This document shows positions 15,127 through 23,733 of a DNA stretch of 64,000 bases, one piece after another (position 1 is the first letter of the stretch; each line of letters begins with the position of its first letter). Made by a program: the position numbers and the translations under genes. The notes under the pieces were generated by a model. It was not told the DNA's origin. It saw only the letters and a list, made by a program, of their open reading frames with translations, and did no database searches. Source of the DNA: Streptomyces fildesensis (GTDB taxonomy: Bacteria > Actinomycetota > Actinomycetes > Streptomycetales > Streptomycetaceae); contig NZ_JAAIKO010000014.1 of NCBI RefSeq assembly GCF_016107395.1, positions 1-64,000 on the forward strand. Direction: 5' to 3'.

Positions 15127-17514
15127 TCACGTGCCGGTGAGGTGTTCGGGCCTGACCGGTACGCGCTTGAGTGCCAGGCCGGTCGCGGCGCGGATGGCGG
15201 CGACGACGGCGGGCGTGGAGGAGAGCGTCGGGGCCTCACCGATGCCGCGGAGCCCGTACGGGGCGTGCTCGTCCGCGAGTTCCAGCACGTCGACCGGGAT
15301 GGTCGGCGTGTCGAGGATGGTGGGGATCAGGTAGTCGGTGAAGGACGGGTTCCGTACCTTCGCGTTCTTGTCGACGATGATCTCTTCCATGACGGCCAGG
15401 CCGAGGCCCTGGGTGGTGCCGCCCTGGATCTGGCCGACGACCGACAGCGGGTTGAGCGCCTTGCCGACGTCCTGGGCCGCGGCCAGCTCGATGACCTTGA
15501 CCAGGCCCAGTTCGGTGTCGACCTCGACGACCGCGCGGTGGGCGCAGAACGAGTACTGGACGTGGCCGTCGCCCTGCCCGGTGACCAGGTCGAACGCCTG
15601 GGTCGGGCGGTGCCGCCACTCCAGCTCGAGGTCGATGGTCTCGCCCTCGATGACGTCCACCAGATCGGCGAGCACCTCGCCGCCGTCGGTGACGACCTTG
15701 CCGCCCTCGAGGAGGAGTTCGGCGGTGGCCCACGCGGGGTGGTAGGTGCCGAACTTCGCGCGGCCGAGTTCCAGGACCTTCTCGCGGACGGCCTCGCAGG
15801 AGTTCTTCACCGCGCCACCGGTCACGTACGTCTGCCGGGAGGCGGACGTGGAGCCGGCGGAGCCGACCTGTGTGTCGGCGGGGTGGATCGTCACCTGCGT
15901 GACGCCCAGCTCGGTGCGGGCGATCTGGGCGTGCACGGTGACGCCGCCCTGGCCGACCTCGGCCATCGCGGTGTGCACCATGGCGACCGGTTCGCCGTTG
16001 ATGACCTCCAGCCGCACGCGCGCGGTGGAGTAGTCGTCGAAGCCCTCGGAGAAGCCGACGTTCTTGATGCCGACCGCGTAGCCGACCCCGCGCACGACAC
16101 CCTCGCCGTGGGTGGTGTTCGACAGGGCGCCGGGCAGGTCACGGATGTCGATGGACCGGCCTTCCGCGTCACCGGCCAGCCACTGCTGCTCGGGCGGCAT
16201 CGGCAGCGCCTTGACGCGGCGCAGCAGTTCGGCGACCGGGGCCGGGGAGTCGACCTTCTGGCCGGTCGGCATGATCGTGCCCTGGCTCATCGCGTTGAGC
16301 TGGCGGAACTCGACCGCGTCCATGCCGAGCGCGGCGGCGAGCTTGTCCATCTGCGCCTCGTAGGCGAAGCACGCCTGGACGGCGCCGAAACCGCGCATCG
16401 CGCCGCAGGGCGGGTTGTTGGTGTAGAGCGCGACGGCCTCGATCTCGACGTCGTCGATCACGTACGGGCCGACCGCCAGCGAGGAGGCGTTGCCGACGAC
16501 GGCCGGGGAGGCCGATGCGTAGGCGCCGCCGTCCAGCACGATCCGGCACTTCATGTGCGTGATCTTGCCTTCGCTGGTGACGCCGTGCTCGTACCAGAGC
16601 TTCGCCGGGTGGCGGTGCACATGGCCGAAGAAGGACTCGAAGCGGTTGTAGACGATCTTGACCGGCTTGCCGGTGCGGAGCGCCAGCAGGCACGCGTGGG
16701 CCTGCATCGACAGGTCCTCGCGGCCGCCGAACGCACCGCCGACGCCGGACAGCGTCATACGGATCTTGTCCTCGGGCAGACCGAGGACCGGGCTGAGCTG
16801 GCCGAGGTCCGAGTGCAGCCACTGGGTGGCGATGTACAGGTCGACGCCGCCGTCCTCGGCGGGCACGGCCAGGCCGGACTCCGGGCCGAGGAAGGCCTGG
16901 TCCTGCATGCCGACCTCGTACTCACCGCTGATGACGATGTCGGCGCGTTTGGCCGCCTCGTTCGCGTCGCCGCGGATGATCGGCTGGCGGTGCACGATGT
17001 TCGGGTGCGTGACGTGGTCCGCGTGGTGGTCGTCGCGGTTCGGGTGCAGGATCGGCGCGCCGTCCGCGAGCGCCGTCTCCTCGTCGATGACCAGCGGCAG
17101 CAGCTCGAACTCGACCTTGATCTTGGCGGCCGCGCGGCGGGCGGTCTCCGGGTGGTCGGCGGCGATGATGGCGATCGGCTCACCGTGGTAGCGCACGACG
17201 CCGTCGGCCAGGACCGGGGTGTCCTTGTACTCCAGCCCGTACTTGGTGAAGGCGGGCAGGTCGTCATGGGTCATGACGGCGTAGACGCCGGAGGTGGCGA
17301 GCGCCTCGCCGGTGTCGATCGAGAGGATCTTGGCGTGGGCGTGCGGGCTGCGGAGCGTGAAGCCCCACAGCATGTCCTCGTGCCACATGTCCGAGGAGTA
17401 CGCGAACTCACCGGTGACCTTCAGGGTGCCGTCCGGGCGCAGCGTGGACTCGCCGAGGCCGCCCTTGGTCTTGCTGCCCTGGGTGATGTTCGTGGGATTG
17501 CGGGTAACGCCCAT
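15127..17514 (-). CDS. xanthine dehydrogenase family, molybdopterin-binding subunit
   Basis: A 795-residue large subunit that binds the molybdenum cofactor and oxidises hypoxanthine/xanthine. The N-terminal aldehyde/xanthine dehydrogenase a/b hammerhead domain (to ~135) precedes the cofactor domains. Visible cofactor contacts include GGAFGGRED, the CGAMRGFGAVQ segment and, near the C-terminus, GIGEAPTLSS, whose Glu is the expected catalytic base. Start ATG at 17514 lies 2 bp after the stop of the iron-sulfur subunit gene. It assembles with the FAD and 2Fe-2S subunits encoded just upstream. Purine substrate is inferred from PucR, XdhC and the permease next door. Confidence 0.92.
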   Translation of the reverse strand: MGVTRNPTNITQGSKTKGGLGESTLRPDGTLKVTGEFAYSSDMWHEDMLWGFTLRSPHAHAKILSIDTGEALATSGVYAVMTHDDLPAFTKYGLEYKDTPVLADGVVRYHGEPIAIIAADHPETARRAAAKIKVEFELLPLVIDEETALADGAPILHPNRDDHHADHVTHPNIVHRQPIIRGDANEAAKRADIVISGEYEVGMQDQAFLGPESGLAVPAEDGGVDLYIATQWLHSDLGQLSPVLGLPEDKIRMTLSGVGGAFGGREDLSMQAHACLLALRTGKPVKIVYNRFESFFGHVHRHPAKLWYEHGVTSEGKITHMKCRIVLDGGAYASASPAVVGNASSLAVGPYVIDDVEIEAVALYTNNPPCGAMRGFGAVQACFAYEAQMDKLAAALGMDAVEFRQLNAMSQGTIMPTGQKVDSPAPVAELLRRVKALPMPPEQQWLAGDAEGRSIDIRDLPGALSNTTHGEGVVRGVGYAVGIKNVGFSEGFDDYSTARVRLEVINGEPVAMVHTAMAEVGQGGVTVHAQIARTELGVTQVTIHPADTQVGSAGSTSASRQTYVTGGAVKNSCEAVREKVLELGRAKFGTYHPAWATAELLLEGGKVVTDGGEVLADLVDVIEGETIDLELEWRHRPTQAFDLVTGQGDGHVQYSFCAHRAVVEVDTELGLVKVIELAAAQDVGKALNPLSVVGQIQGGTTQGLGLAVMEEIIVDKNAKVRNPSFTDYLIPTILDTPTIPVDVLELADEHAPYGLRGIGEAPTLSSTPAVVAAIRAATGLALKRVPVRPEHLTGT

Positions 17515-17516
17515 GA

Positions 17517-18122
17517 TCAGACGCCCTCTCCGGCTGTGACGGACGCGCCGCGCGCTGCCGCGAGGCGGACCGCGTCGAGGATCTTCTCGTAGCCGGTGCA
17601 GCGGCACAGGTTGCCCGAGAGGGCCTCGCGGATGTCCTGGTCGGACGGGGACGGGTTGCGCTCCAGCAGCTCGTCGGCCGCGACGAGGAGGCCGGGGGTG
17701 CAGAAACCGCACTGCACGGCGCCGGCGTCGATGAACGCTTCCTGGATCGGGGACAGGTCCCCGGCCTCGGTGCTCTCACCGGTCTGCCCGTCGGCCGGCT
17801 TGGCGGCCCACTTCTGGGCCTCGCCGAGGGGGGTGCCGCAGGCGCCGGTACCGCAGCGGCCGGCCGCGCGGTCCTTGGCGTAGTCCGCCAGGCCCTCCAC
17901 GGTCACGACGTCGCGGTCCTGGACCTGAGCGGCGGCCACCAGGCACGCACACACCGGAACACCGTCGAGGCGGACCGTGCAGGAGCCGCACTCGCCCTGC
18001 TCACAGGCGTTCTTCGAGCCCGGGAGTCCCATGCGCTCGCGGAGGACGTAGAGAAGGCTCTCGCCTTCCCAGACGTCGTCGGCCTCCTGCGGGCGGCCGT
18101 TGACATTGAAGGTCACGCGCAT
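17517..18122 (-). CDS. xanthine dehydrogenase family, 2Fe-2S subunit
   Basis: A 201-residue electron-transfer subunit with two [2Fe-2S] domains. The plant-ferredoxin-type cluster uses C40, C45, C48 and C60 (CEQGECGSC...C). The second, four-helix domain carries QCGFC and CRC. Between them lies an insert of about 40 residues (roughly 82-122) with two extra cysteines (CGTGAC), not present in the shortest members of the family. It overlaps the FAD subunit gene by 10 bp and is tightly coupled to the molybdenum subunit gene. Confidence 0.92.
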   Translation of the reverse strand: MRVTFNVNGRPQEADDVWEGESLLYVLRERMGLPGSKNACEQGECGSCTVRLDGVPVCACLVAAAQVQDRDVVTVEGLADYAKDRAAGRCGTGACGTPLGEAQKWAAKPADGQTGESTEAGDLSPIQEAFIDAGAVQCGFCTPGLLVAADELLERNPSPSDQDIREALSGNLCRCTGYEKILDAVRLAAARGASVTAGEGV

Positions 18123-19000
18123 GACTGCGTCCTCTCGTTCCCACGGTACTCGTCCCAGGTCCAGCCGAGCGTGCGGCGGGCCATGACGCCCAGCGCGTGA
18201 CGGCGGTACGAGGCGGTGCCGCGTACGTCGTCGATGGGGTTGGCGGCCCCGGAGACCAGCTCCGCGAACTGCCGCGCCACGGCCGGCGGGATGATCTTGC
18301 CGTTCTCCCAGAAACCGCCCTCTTCGAGCGCGGCGGTGAGGAAGTCCTCGGCGACGCGGGCGCGGAGCGGGGTGGGAGCGGCCGAGCCGATGCCGGTCTT
18401 GACCGTCCTCGTCTCGGGGTGCAGCGCCAGGCCGAACGCGCAGACCGCGATGACCATCGCGTTGCGGGTGCCGACCTTGGAGAACTGCTGCGGCCCGTCG
18501 GCCTTCTTGATGTGCACGGCGCGGATCAGTTCATCGGCGGCGAGCGAGTTCCGCTTCACGCCGGTGTAGAACTCCTCGACCGGGATCAGCCGGGTACCGC
18601 GGACGGAGACGGCCTCGACCTCGGCGCCCGCGGCCAGCAGGGCCGGGTGCGAGTCGCCGGCCGGGGAGGCGGCACCGAGGTTGCCGCCGACGCTGCCGCG
18701 GTTGCGGATCTGCGGGGAGCCGACGGTGTGGGCGGCGAGCGCCAGACCGGGCAGCTCGGTGCGCAGGTGCTCCATGATCCGGGTGTACGGGACCGAGGCA
18801 CCCAGGCGGACGGTCTCCTCGGTCACCTCCCACTCCTGCAGCTCACCGATCCGGTTCAGGTCCAGCATCACGTCGGGCCGGCGGTGGTCGAAATTGATCT
18901 CGACCATCACGTCGGTGCCGCCCGCGATGGGCACAGCTGTGGGGTGCTCGGCCTTTGCGGCGAGCGCCTCCTCCCAGCTTGCGGGGCGCAGGAAGTCCAT
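18113..19000 (-). CDS. xanthine dehydrogenase family, FAD-binding subunit
   Basis: A 295-residue flavin subunit passing electrons from the iron-sulfur centres to NAD+ or another acceptor. The FAD motif VPIAGGTDVMVE is at ~23-35, and GSPQIRNRGSVGGNLGAASPAGD at ~111-133 is the second flavin-contact segment. The C-terminal CO-dehydrogenase-flavoprotein domain follows. It is the first gene of the minus-strand purine operon and is divergent from the PucR gene across 264 bp. Confidence 0.92.
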   Translation of the reverse strand: MDFLRPASWEEALAAKAEHPTAVPIAGGTDVMVEINFDHRRPDVMLDLNRIGELQEWEVTEETVRLGASVPYTRIMEHLRTELPGLALAAHTVGSPQIRNRGSVGGNLGAASPAGDSHPALLAAGAEVEAVSVRGTRLIPVEEFYTGVKRNSLAADELIRAVHIKKADGPQQFSKVGTRNAMVIAVCAFGLALHPETRTVKTGIGSAAPTPLRARVAEDFLTAALEEGGFWENGKIIPPAVARQFAELVSGAANPIDDVRGTASYRRHALGVMARRTLGWTWDEYRGNERTQSCA

Positions 19001-19264
19001 GGGGGTTCTCTTCTCGAATCTCGAGCGGGGCTGTTCACGTGTTGTTAACGCTGCGTGGGGCCCAGTACACGGCCCACCACCCTTCCGGGTGCAGTCACTG
19101 AAAACATGAAGGACTTGGCTGGCCAGTACTCATGTCTTGTAGATTCCTATGAAAGGGCGCCGTCCGAAACCTCGCGGCATCGGACCGGCAACACCAATGG
19201 AACGAACCAGGCGCCACCCTGGTAGGGCTTTGACCAGGCAAGCGTTCGAGACAAGGCGACAACG

Positions 19265-20935
19265 ATGCGGCTGCGCGCACTGCTGGACACCGAGGTTCTG
19301 GGCCTGCGCCTGCTCGGTGGTGAGGACGAGCTGGACCGCACGGTCCGTGGCGTGATGACCACGGATCTTCGCGATCCGAGCCGTTATCTCACGGGCGGTG
19401 AGCTGGTGCTCACAGGACTCGCCTGGCGGCACGAAGCGGAGGACTCCGAGCGATTCGTACGAATCCTCGCCTCGGCCGGTGTAGCGGGACTCGCGGCGGG
19501 CGAGGCCGAGCTGGGCTCCATCCCCGACGATCTGGTGGCGGCCTGCTTCCGCCACCGGCTGCCGCTGTTCGCCGTGGACGAGAACGTCGCCTTCGCCTCG
19601 ATCACCGAGCACGTCGTCCGGCAGGTCTCCACGGAGCGGGCCGGCGATCTGGCCGCGGTCGTGGACCGGCACCGGCGGCTGATGTCGTCGGGCCCCGCGG
19701 GCGGCGGCCCCGACGCCGTGCTGGATCTGCTCGGCACCGACCTGGACCTGCGCGCCTGGGTGTTGTCCGCCACCGGACGGCAGATCGCCGGTTCGGAGCA
19801 TCCGCTGCCCACCGCGGTGCGTGCCGAGCTCGCCGGCGCCCATCTGGCCGCCATGCGCACCGCCCGGCCCTCCCCGCACCGCACGTCGATCGCGTCCGGC
19901 GGCACCACCAACACGTACTCGCTCTTCCCGATCCGCACCGGCGGCACCACCCCCGTGGCCGATGTCCGGGCCACCCTGCTCTCCGACTGGTTCCTCGCCG
20001 TCGACGCCGACGCCGGGGACTGGCCCGCGGAGCGGCTCGACCTGCTGCAGGGCGTCACCCAGCTGATCGCCGTCGAGCGGGACCGCCACGACGCCGCGCG
20101 CACCGTGCGCCGCCGGCTCGCCCACGAGGTGCTGGAACTGGTCCAGGCCGGCTCGCCGCCGGCCGAGATCGCCGCCCGGCTGCGGGTCGCCGCCCCCGTC
20201 CTGGTCCCCGGGCTCAGCGCCGCGCCGCACTGGCAGGTCGTCGTCGCCCGGGTCGACTGGGCGGGCGGCGAGGTGCCCGCGGGGCCGGCCGCCCAGATGC
20301 TGCTGGAGGAGGCGCTGGTCGACCCGGCCGCCATCGGCCCCGACCCCACCGACCGCATCGCGGTGGCGCACGCGGGCGACGAGGCGATGGCCCTCGTACC
20401 GCTGCCGCCCGCCGACCCGTCCGACGGCGGCTTCACCGACGACTGGCGCGCCGACGGCCTGCTCGACACCCTGCGGGGCCCGCTCAGCAGGGGTCTGGCC
20501 GACGACGGACGGCTCACCATCGGCGTCAGCGCCACCGTGCACTCCGCCGAGGGACTGCGCGGTGCCCTGGAGGAGGCCCGGCACGCCCGCCGGGTCGCCG
20601 CCGCCCGCCCCGGGCGGGTCTGCGTGGCGGGGCACGAGGAGCTCGCCTCGCACGTCCTGCTGCTGCCCTTCGTGCCGGACGACGTCCGCCGCGCCTTCAC
20701 CGCACGGCTGCTCGACCCGCTGCGCGCCTACGACCGGCGGCACCGCGCCGAGCTCATCCCGACCCTGGAGGCGTTCCTGGAGTGCGACGGCTCCTGGACC
20801 CGCTGCGCGACCCGGCTGCATCTGCACGTGAACACTCTGCGGTACCGTATCGGCCGGATCGAGCAACTGACCGGGCGTGATCTCGCGCGTCTGGAAGACA
20901 AGTTGGACTTCTTCCTCGCGCTCCGCATGAGCTGA
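19265..20935 (+). CDS. PucR-family transcriptional regulator
   Basis: A 556-residue activator-type regulator. The N-terminal PucR domain (about 1-120, with GVMTTDLRDPSRYLTGGELVLTG) resembles the purine-catabolism regulator of Bacillus. A central GGDEF-like CdaR domain follows (about 290-440). The C-terminal helix-turn-helix (about 500-550) contains WTRCATRLHLHVNTLRYRIGRIE. It is divergent from the xanthine dehydrogenase genes and presumably controls them in response to a purine-related signal. The ATG follows an AAGGCG ribosome binding site. Confidence 0.9.
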   Translation: MRLRALLDTEVLGLRLLGGEDELDRTVRGVMTTDLRDPSRYLTGGELVLTGLAWRHEAEDSERFVRILASAGVAGLAAGEAELGSIPDDLVAACFRHRLPLFAVDENVAFASITEHVVRQVSTERAGDLAAVVDRHRRLMSSGPAGGGPDAVLDLLGTDLDLRAWVLSATGRQIAGSEHPLPTAVRAELAGAHLAAMRTARPSPHRTSIASGGTTNTYSLFPIRTGGTTPVADVRATLLSDWFLAVDADAGDWPAERLDLLQGVTQLIAVERDRHDAARTVRRRLAHEVLELVQAGSPPAEIAARLRVAAPVLVPGLSAAPHWQVVVARVDWAGGEVPAGPAAQMLLEEALVDPAAIGPDPTDRIAVAHAGDEAMALVPLPPADPSDGGFTDDWRADGLLDTLRGPLSRGLADDGRLTIGVSATVHSAEGLRGALEEARHARRVAAARPGRVCVAGHEELASHVLLLPFVPDDVRRAFTARLLDPLRAYDRRHRAELIPTLEAFLECDGSWTRCATRLHLHVNTLRYRIGRIEQLTGRDLARLEDKLDFFLALRMS

Positions 20936-21060
20936 CGCCGTCCCGGCGGACCCTCGATCACTCGGATCAGGAGCAATTGATCACCGCCCTCTTGGCGCGG
21001 GCCCCTGCGGCATGCTGGACTTCGACCACTTGGCTCGACGATGCGCTTGGGGGGTAGGTT

Positions 21061-21813
21061 GTGGCGGATACCGCCATGCCGGAATCTGTGGTGGGCACGC
21101 CCGATGTGTGGCGCCTCAGGGCCCGCGGCTGCTGGGCGGAGGCGGCGGCGATACTCGCCCCGTACTGCGCCGACAGCCCGGATACGGCGCTGCGCCGGGC
21201 CGCCCTGCTCGTCGAGGGCTGCATGTTCACCCTCGACGGCTGGTCCGAGGCGGAGGACGCGCTGCGCTCCGCCGAGGCGCTGGCCGGGAGTGACGAGGAG
21301 CGGGGCGCCGCCGCGTGCGAGCGCGGCCATCTCGCCTACGCCGCCACGCTCTTCTCCGTCCGTGACCGCGCCGACGAGGCCCGGGCCGCGTTCGGCCGCA
21401 GCGCGGCGCTGCTGAGCCAGGTGTCGCCGGGAAGGCCGCTGCTCGACTTCCGCCGTGGTCTGTTCGCCGAGAACGTCGCCCAGAACCCCACCGCCGCCCG
21501 CGCCGCCTACCGGCGCGCCCACGCGGGCGCCGTCGCCCACGGCGACGCGCTGCTGACCTCGTTCACCTGGCGCCATCTGGCCGGACTCGCCGCCGCCGAC
21601 GGCGATCTCGCCGAGGCGCACCGGGGCTTCACCGAGTCGCTCCGCATCCGCGTGGACATCGGCTATCTCGTGGGCACGGCCCCGGCCATGCTCGCCCTCG
21701 CCGAGGTGGAGCCGGAACCCGCAGCGACGGCGCTGCGGGCCGAGGCCGCCCGCCTGCACGCCCTGCTGGGCGGAATCCCGGTCTGGCTCCCCCACCCGGC
21801 GGAAAGCGCCTGA
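21061..21813 (+). CDS. TPR-like helical protein, hypothetical
   Basis: A 250-residue soluble protein, almost entirely alpha-helical and rich in Ala, Leu and Arg. Its helix pairs have TPR-like spacing (for example EAARAAYRRAHAGAVAHG-type and LAEAHRGFTESLRIRVDIG-type units). Such repeats serve as protein-binding scaffolds; some are C-terminal sensors of LuxR or AfsR regulators, but no DNA-binding domain is present here. GTG start behind a GGGGGG-rich stretch. It follows PucR by 125 bp on the same strand with no obvious link. Confidence 0.65.
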   Translation: MADTAMPESVVGTPDVWRLRARGCWAEAAAILAPYCADSPDTALRRAALLVEGCMFTLDGWSEAEDALRSAEALAGSDEERGAAACERGHLAYAATLFSVRDRADEARAAFGRSAALLSQVSPGRPLLDFRRGLFAENVAQNPTAARAAYRRAHAGAVAHGDALLTSFTWRHLAGLAAADGDLAEAHRGFTESLRIRVDIGYLVGTAPAMLALAEVEPEPAATALRAEAARLHALLGGIPVWLPHPAESA

Positions 21814-21883
21814 TCCGGGGACCGGCTGGTCCGGAGTCCGGCTGATCCGCAGTCCGGCTGATCCGGCGGGACCGGCCGGCCCG

Positions 21884-22657
21884 TTAACCCCAGGCGGAGC
21901 CGGAGAAGTGTTCGCGGACGAGCGATTCGACCGTGACCACGTCTCCGGCCACCAGCGCTTCCAGCAGCACGGCATGTTCCGTCGCGTCGGCGAGCAGTTC
22001 CGCCGGGCGCGACGGAGTGCGGGACGGTCCGGACACCGGCCACTGGGAGCGCCGGTGCAGCTCGTCCGCGACGGCGACCAGTTGGTGGTTGCCGGAGAGT
22101 TCGAGCATCGCGCGGTGGAAGAGCCGGTCGGAGTCCGCGTAGGCGGCCCGGTCGCCGCGTGCGGCCGCGGCGACGGTGGCGGCGGCGAGCGGGCGCAGCG
22201 CCTCCCACCGTTCGGGGGCGATGGTGCGGGCGAGGCCGAGGACGACGGGCACCTCGATGAGGGCCCGGACCTCCGCCAGTTCCGCGAGGTCGTGCGCACT
22301 GCGTTCGGCGACCCGGAATCCCCGGTTGGGCATGGCCTCGACGGCGCCCTCCCGGGCGAGCAGCTGCATCGCCTCGCGGACCGGTGTGGCCGACACGCCG
22401 TAGCGCTCGGCGAGCGAGGGCGCCGAGTAGACGGCGCCGGGCCGCAGTTCACCGCTGACCAGGGCGCTGCGCAGCGCGTTCAGCACCTGGTCGCGCACCG
22501 AGTACCGCTCGGGCAGCCGCCGCTCGGCGGGGACGGTGTCATCGGCCGGCCCGGCGCATGCCGCGGCATGCGGGTGAGTTCCGCGGACCTGCCCGGGACG
22601 GCGGGGCGGCGGGACGGACGGGGTTCCCGCAGGGCGCGCGGCGGCGGTGTCGTTCAC
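21884..22657 (-). CDS. GntR-family regulator, FadR subfamily (FCD domain)
   Basis: A 257-residue regulator. A ~40-residue disordered Pro/Ala N-terminus precedes the winged helix (about 52-118, SVRDQVLNALRSALVSGELRPG then YGVSATPVREAMQLLAREG). The C-terminal FCD ligand domain (about 125-250) includes RALIEVPVVLGLA and DRLFHRAMLELSGN, typical metal/carboxylate-binding helices. GTG start behind GGAAGGA. It is divergent from the FhuF-like gene, 118 bp away. Effector and targets cannot be inferred; members often respond to organic acids. Confidence 0.88.
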   Translation of the reverse strand: MNDTAAARPAGTPSVPPPRRPGQVRGTHPHAAACAGPADDTVPAERRLPERYSVRDQVLNALRSALVSGELRPGAVYSAPSLAERYGVSATPVREAMQLLAREGAVEAMPNRGFRVAERSAHDLAELAEVRALIEVPVVLGLARTIAPERWEALRPLAAATVAAAARGDRAAYADSDRLFHRAMLELSGNHQLVAVADELHRRSQWPVSGPSRTPSRPAELLADATEHAVLLEALVAGDVVTVESLVREHFSGSAWG

Positions 22658-22731
22658 CGGGTCCTTCCCTCTTGGACGGCACCACTCGTGTGGCGTAGTG
22701 CCGTTAGGTTAAACCCCCACCCCATCGGATA

Positions 22732-22746
22732 AGGTAAGCCTTACCT
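22732..22746. promoter_or_regulatory. iron box (IdeR/DmdR-type) upstream of fhuF-like gene
   Basis: AGGTAAGCCTTACCT is a perfect odd palindrome of 7-bp arms around one C, matching the core of the actinobacterial IdeR/DmdR1 box (consensus TTAGGTTAGGCTAACCTAA). A second half-site, TTAGGTTAA, lies at 22704-22712, 28 bp upstream. The position, 30 bp before the start codon, fits repression by Fe2+-loaded regulator. Confidence 0.8.
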
Positions 22747-22775
22747 CCCTTGGAACCCTTTCTGGACGGTCCGCC

Positions 22776-23600
22776 ATGCTCGCCATGCCTGTCACCGCGC
22801 CCGCCTACGCACGCCTGACCGGGGCGTATCCCTCGCTGCGCGTGACCGAGGAAGCGCCCCGCAGCGGGGACGGCTGGGTGCGCGCCGACGAGCTGGCGGC
22901 GGGCGGAGCGGCCCTGGACGCCTTCCTGGTCTGGGACGAGCAGCAGGTGCTGCGCGACCACGGGAAGCGCGCCCGCCCCGATGTGATCGCCGGCTTCGGC
23001 CTGCACCGCTACGCCTGGCCGGCCTGTCTGCTCTTCACCGTCCCCTGGTTCCTGCACCGCAGGGTCCCGTGGCTGCCGGTGTCAGATGTGTCGTTCCACC
23101 GCACCCAGGGCCGGCTGACCGTCCGCACCCACGACTTCAGCTGCCTGCCGGACGACCCGGCCGCCGTTCTCCCCGGAGCCCGCGTCGTGCACTCCGAGGA
23201 GGCGCTGCGTTTGGAACTGCGCTCCGCGCTCGCCGAGCACCTCGGGCCGCTGCTGGACGGCTTCCAGCCCCGGCTGCGGCGCGGCCGGCGCGCCCTGTGG
23301 GGCATGGCGACCGACGAGGTCACCGAGGGACTGTGGCGGGTCGGGCAGCTGCTCGGCGAGGGCGAGCGGGCGATGTCCGAGCTGACGGCCCTGCTGCCGG
23401 GCACCAGCGCCCCGTACACCGGCGGCGCGGGCTTCCGCGAACTGCGCGCACCCCGGCCGCTGCCGGACCGCGTGCCGTCCGGCACCCGGGACCGGGTCAC
23501 CTGCTGCCTGTTCTACACGGTGCGCCCCACGGAGACCTGCGGCACCTGCCCGCGTACGTGTGACGCCGATCGGATCGAACGTCTGGCCGTCGCAAGCTGA
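22776..23600 (+). CDS. FhuF-like ferric-siderophore reductase family protein
   Basis: A 274-residue cytoplasmic protein of the FhuF/IucA-reductase family, which reduces iron in imported siderophores. The C-terminal [2Fe-2S] motif is intact: C243-C244, C255 and C258 (CC-x10-C-x2-C), with an extra C262. The core has VSDVSFHRTQGRLTV. An iron box directly upstream predicts induction under iron limitation. No clear ribosome binding site precedes the ATG at 22776; an in-frame ATG at 22785 is an alternative. No siderophore transport gene is adjacent. Confidence 0.85.
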   Translation: MLAMPVTAPAYARLTGAYPSLRVTEEAPRSGDGWVRADELAAGGAALDAFLVWDEQQVLRDHGKRARPDVIAGFGLHRYAWPACLLFTVPWFLHRRVPWLPVSDVSFHRTQGRLTVRTHDFSCLPDDPAAVLPGARVVHSEEALRLELRSALAEHLGPLLDGFQPRLRRGRRALWGMATDEVTEGLWRVGQLLGEGERAMSELTALLPGTSAPYTGGAGFRELRAPRPLPDRVPSGTRDRVTCCLFYTVRPTETCGTCPRTCDADRIERLAVAS

Positions 23601-23733
23601 CCTGTTCGACCTTTCCATCCATAGGCGTGTTATTCCGGCGAAACCTCTTCACGTCCGTGCGCCGTTCGCCAAGATGGCGCCCGTAAGCCGTCCCGCGGCC
23701 CGAGCGCGACGGAAGCGACGCTAGGAATCGCAC

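Noticed and set aside
13408-17592. A plus-strand open frame of nearly 1400 codons
   Set aside because: It is antisense to the purine permease and xanthine dehydrogenase genes, which have clear motifs. The frame is open only because of GC-rich third positions.
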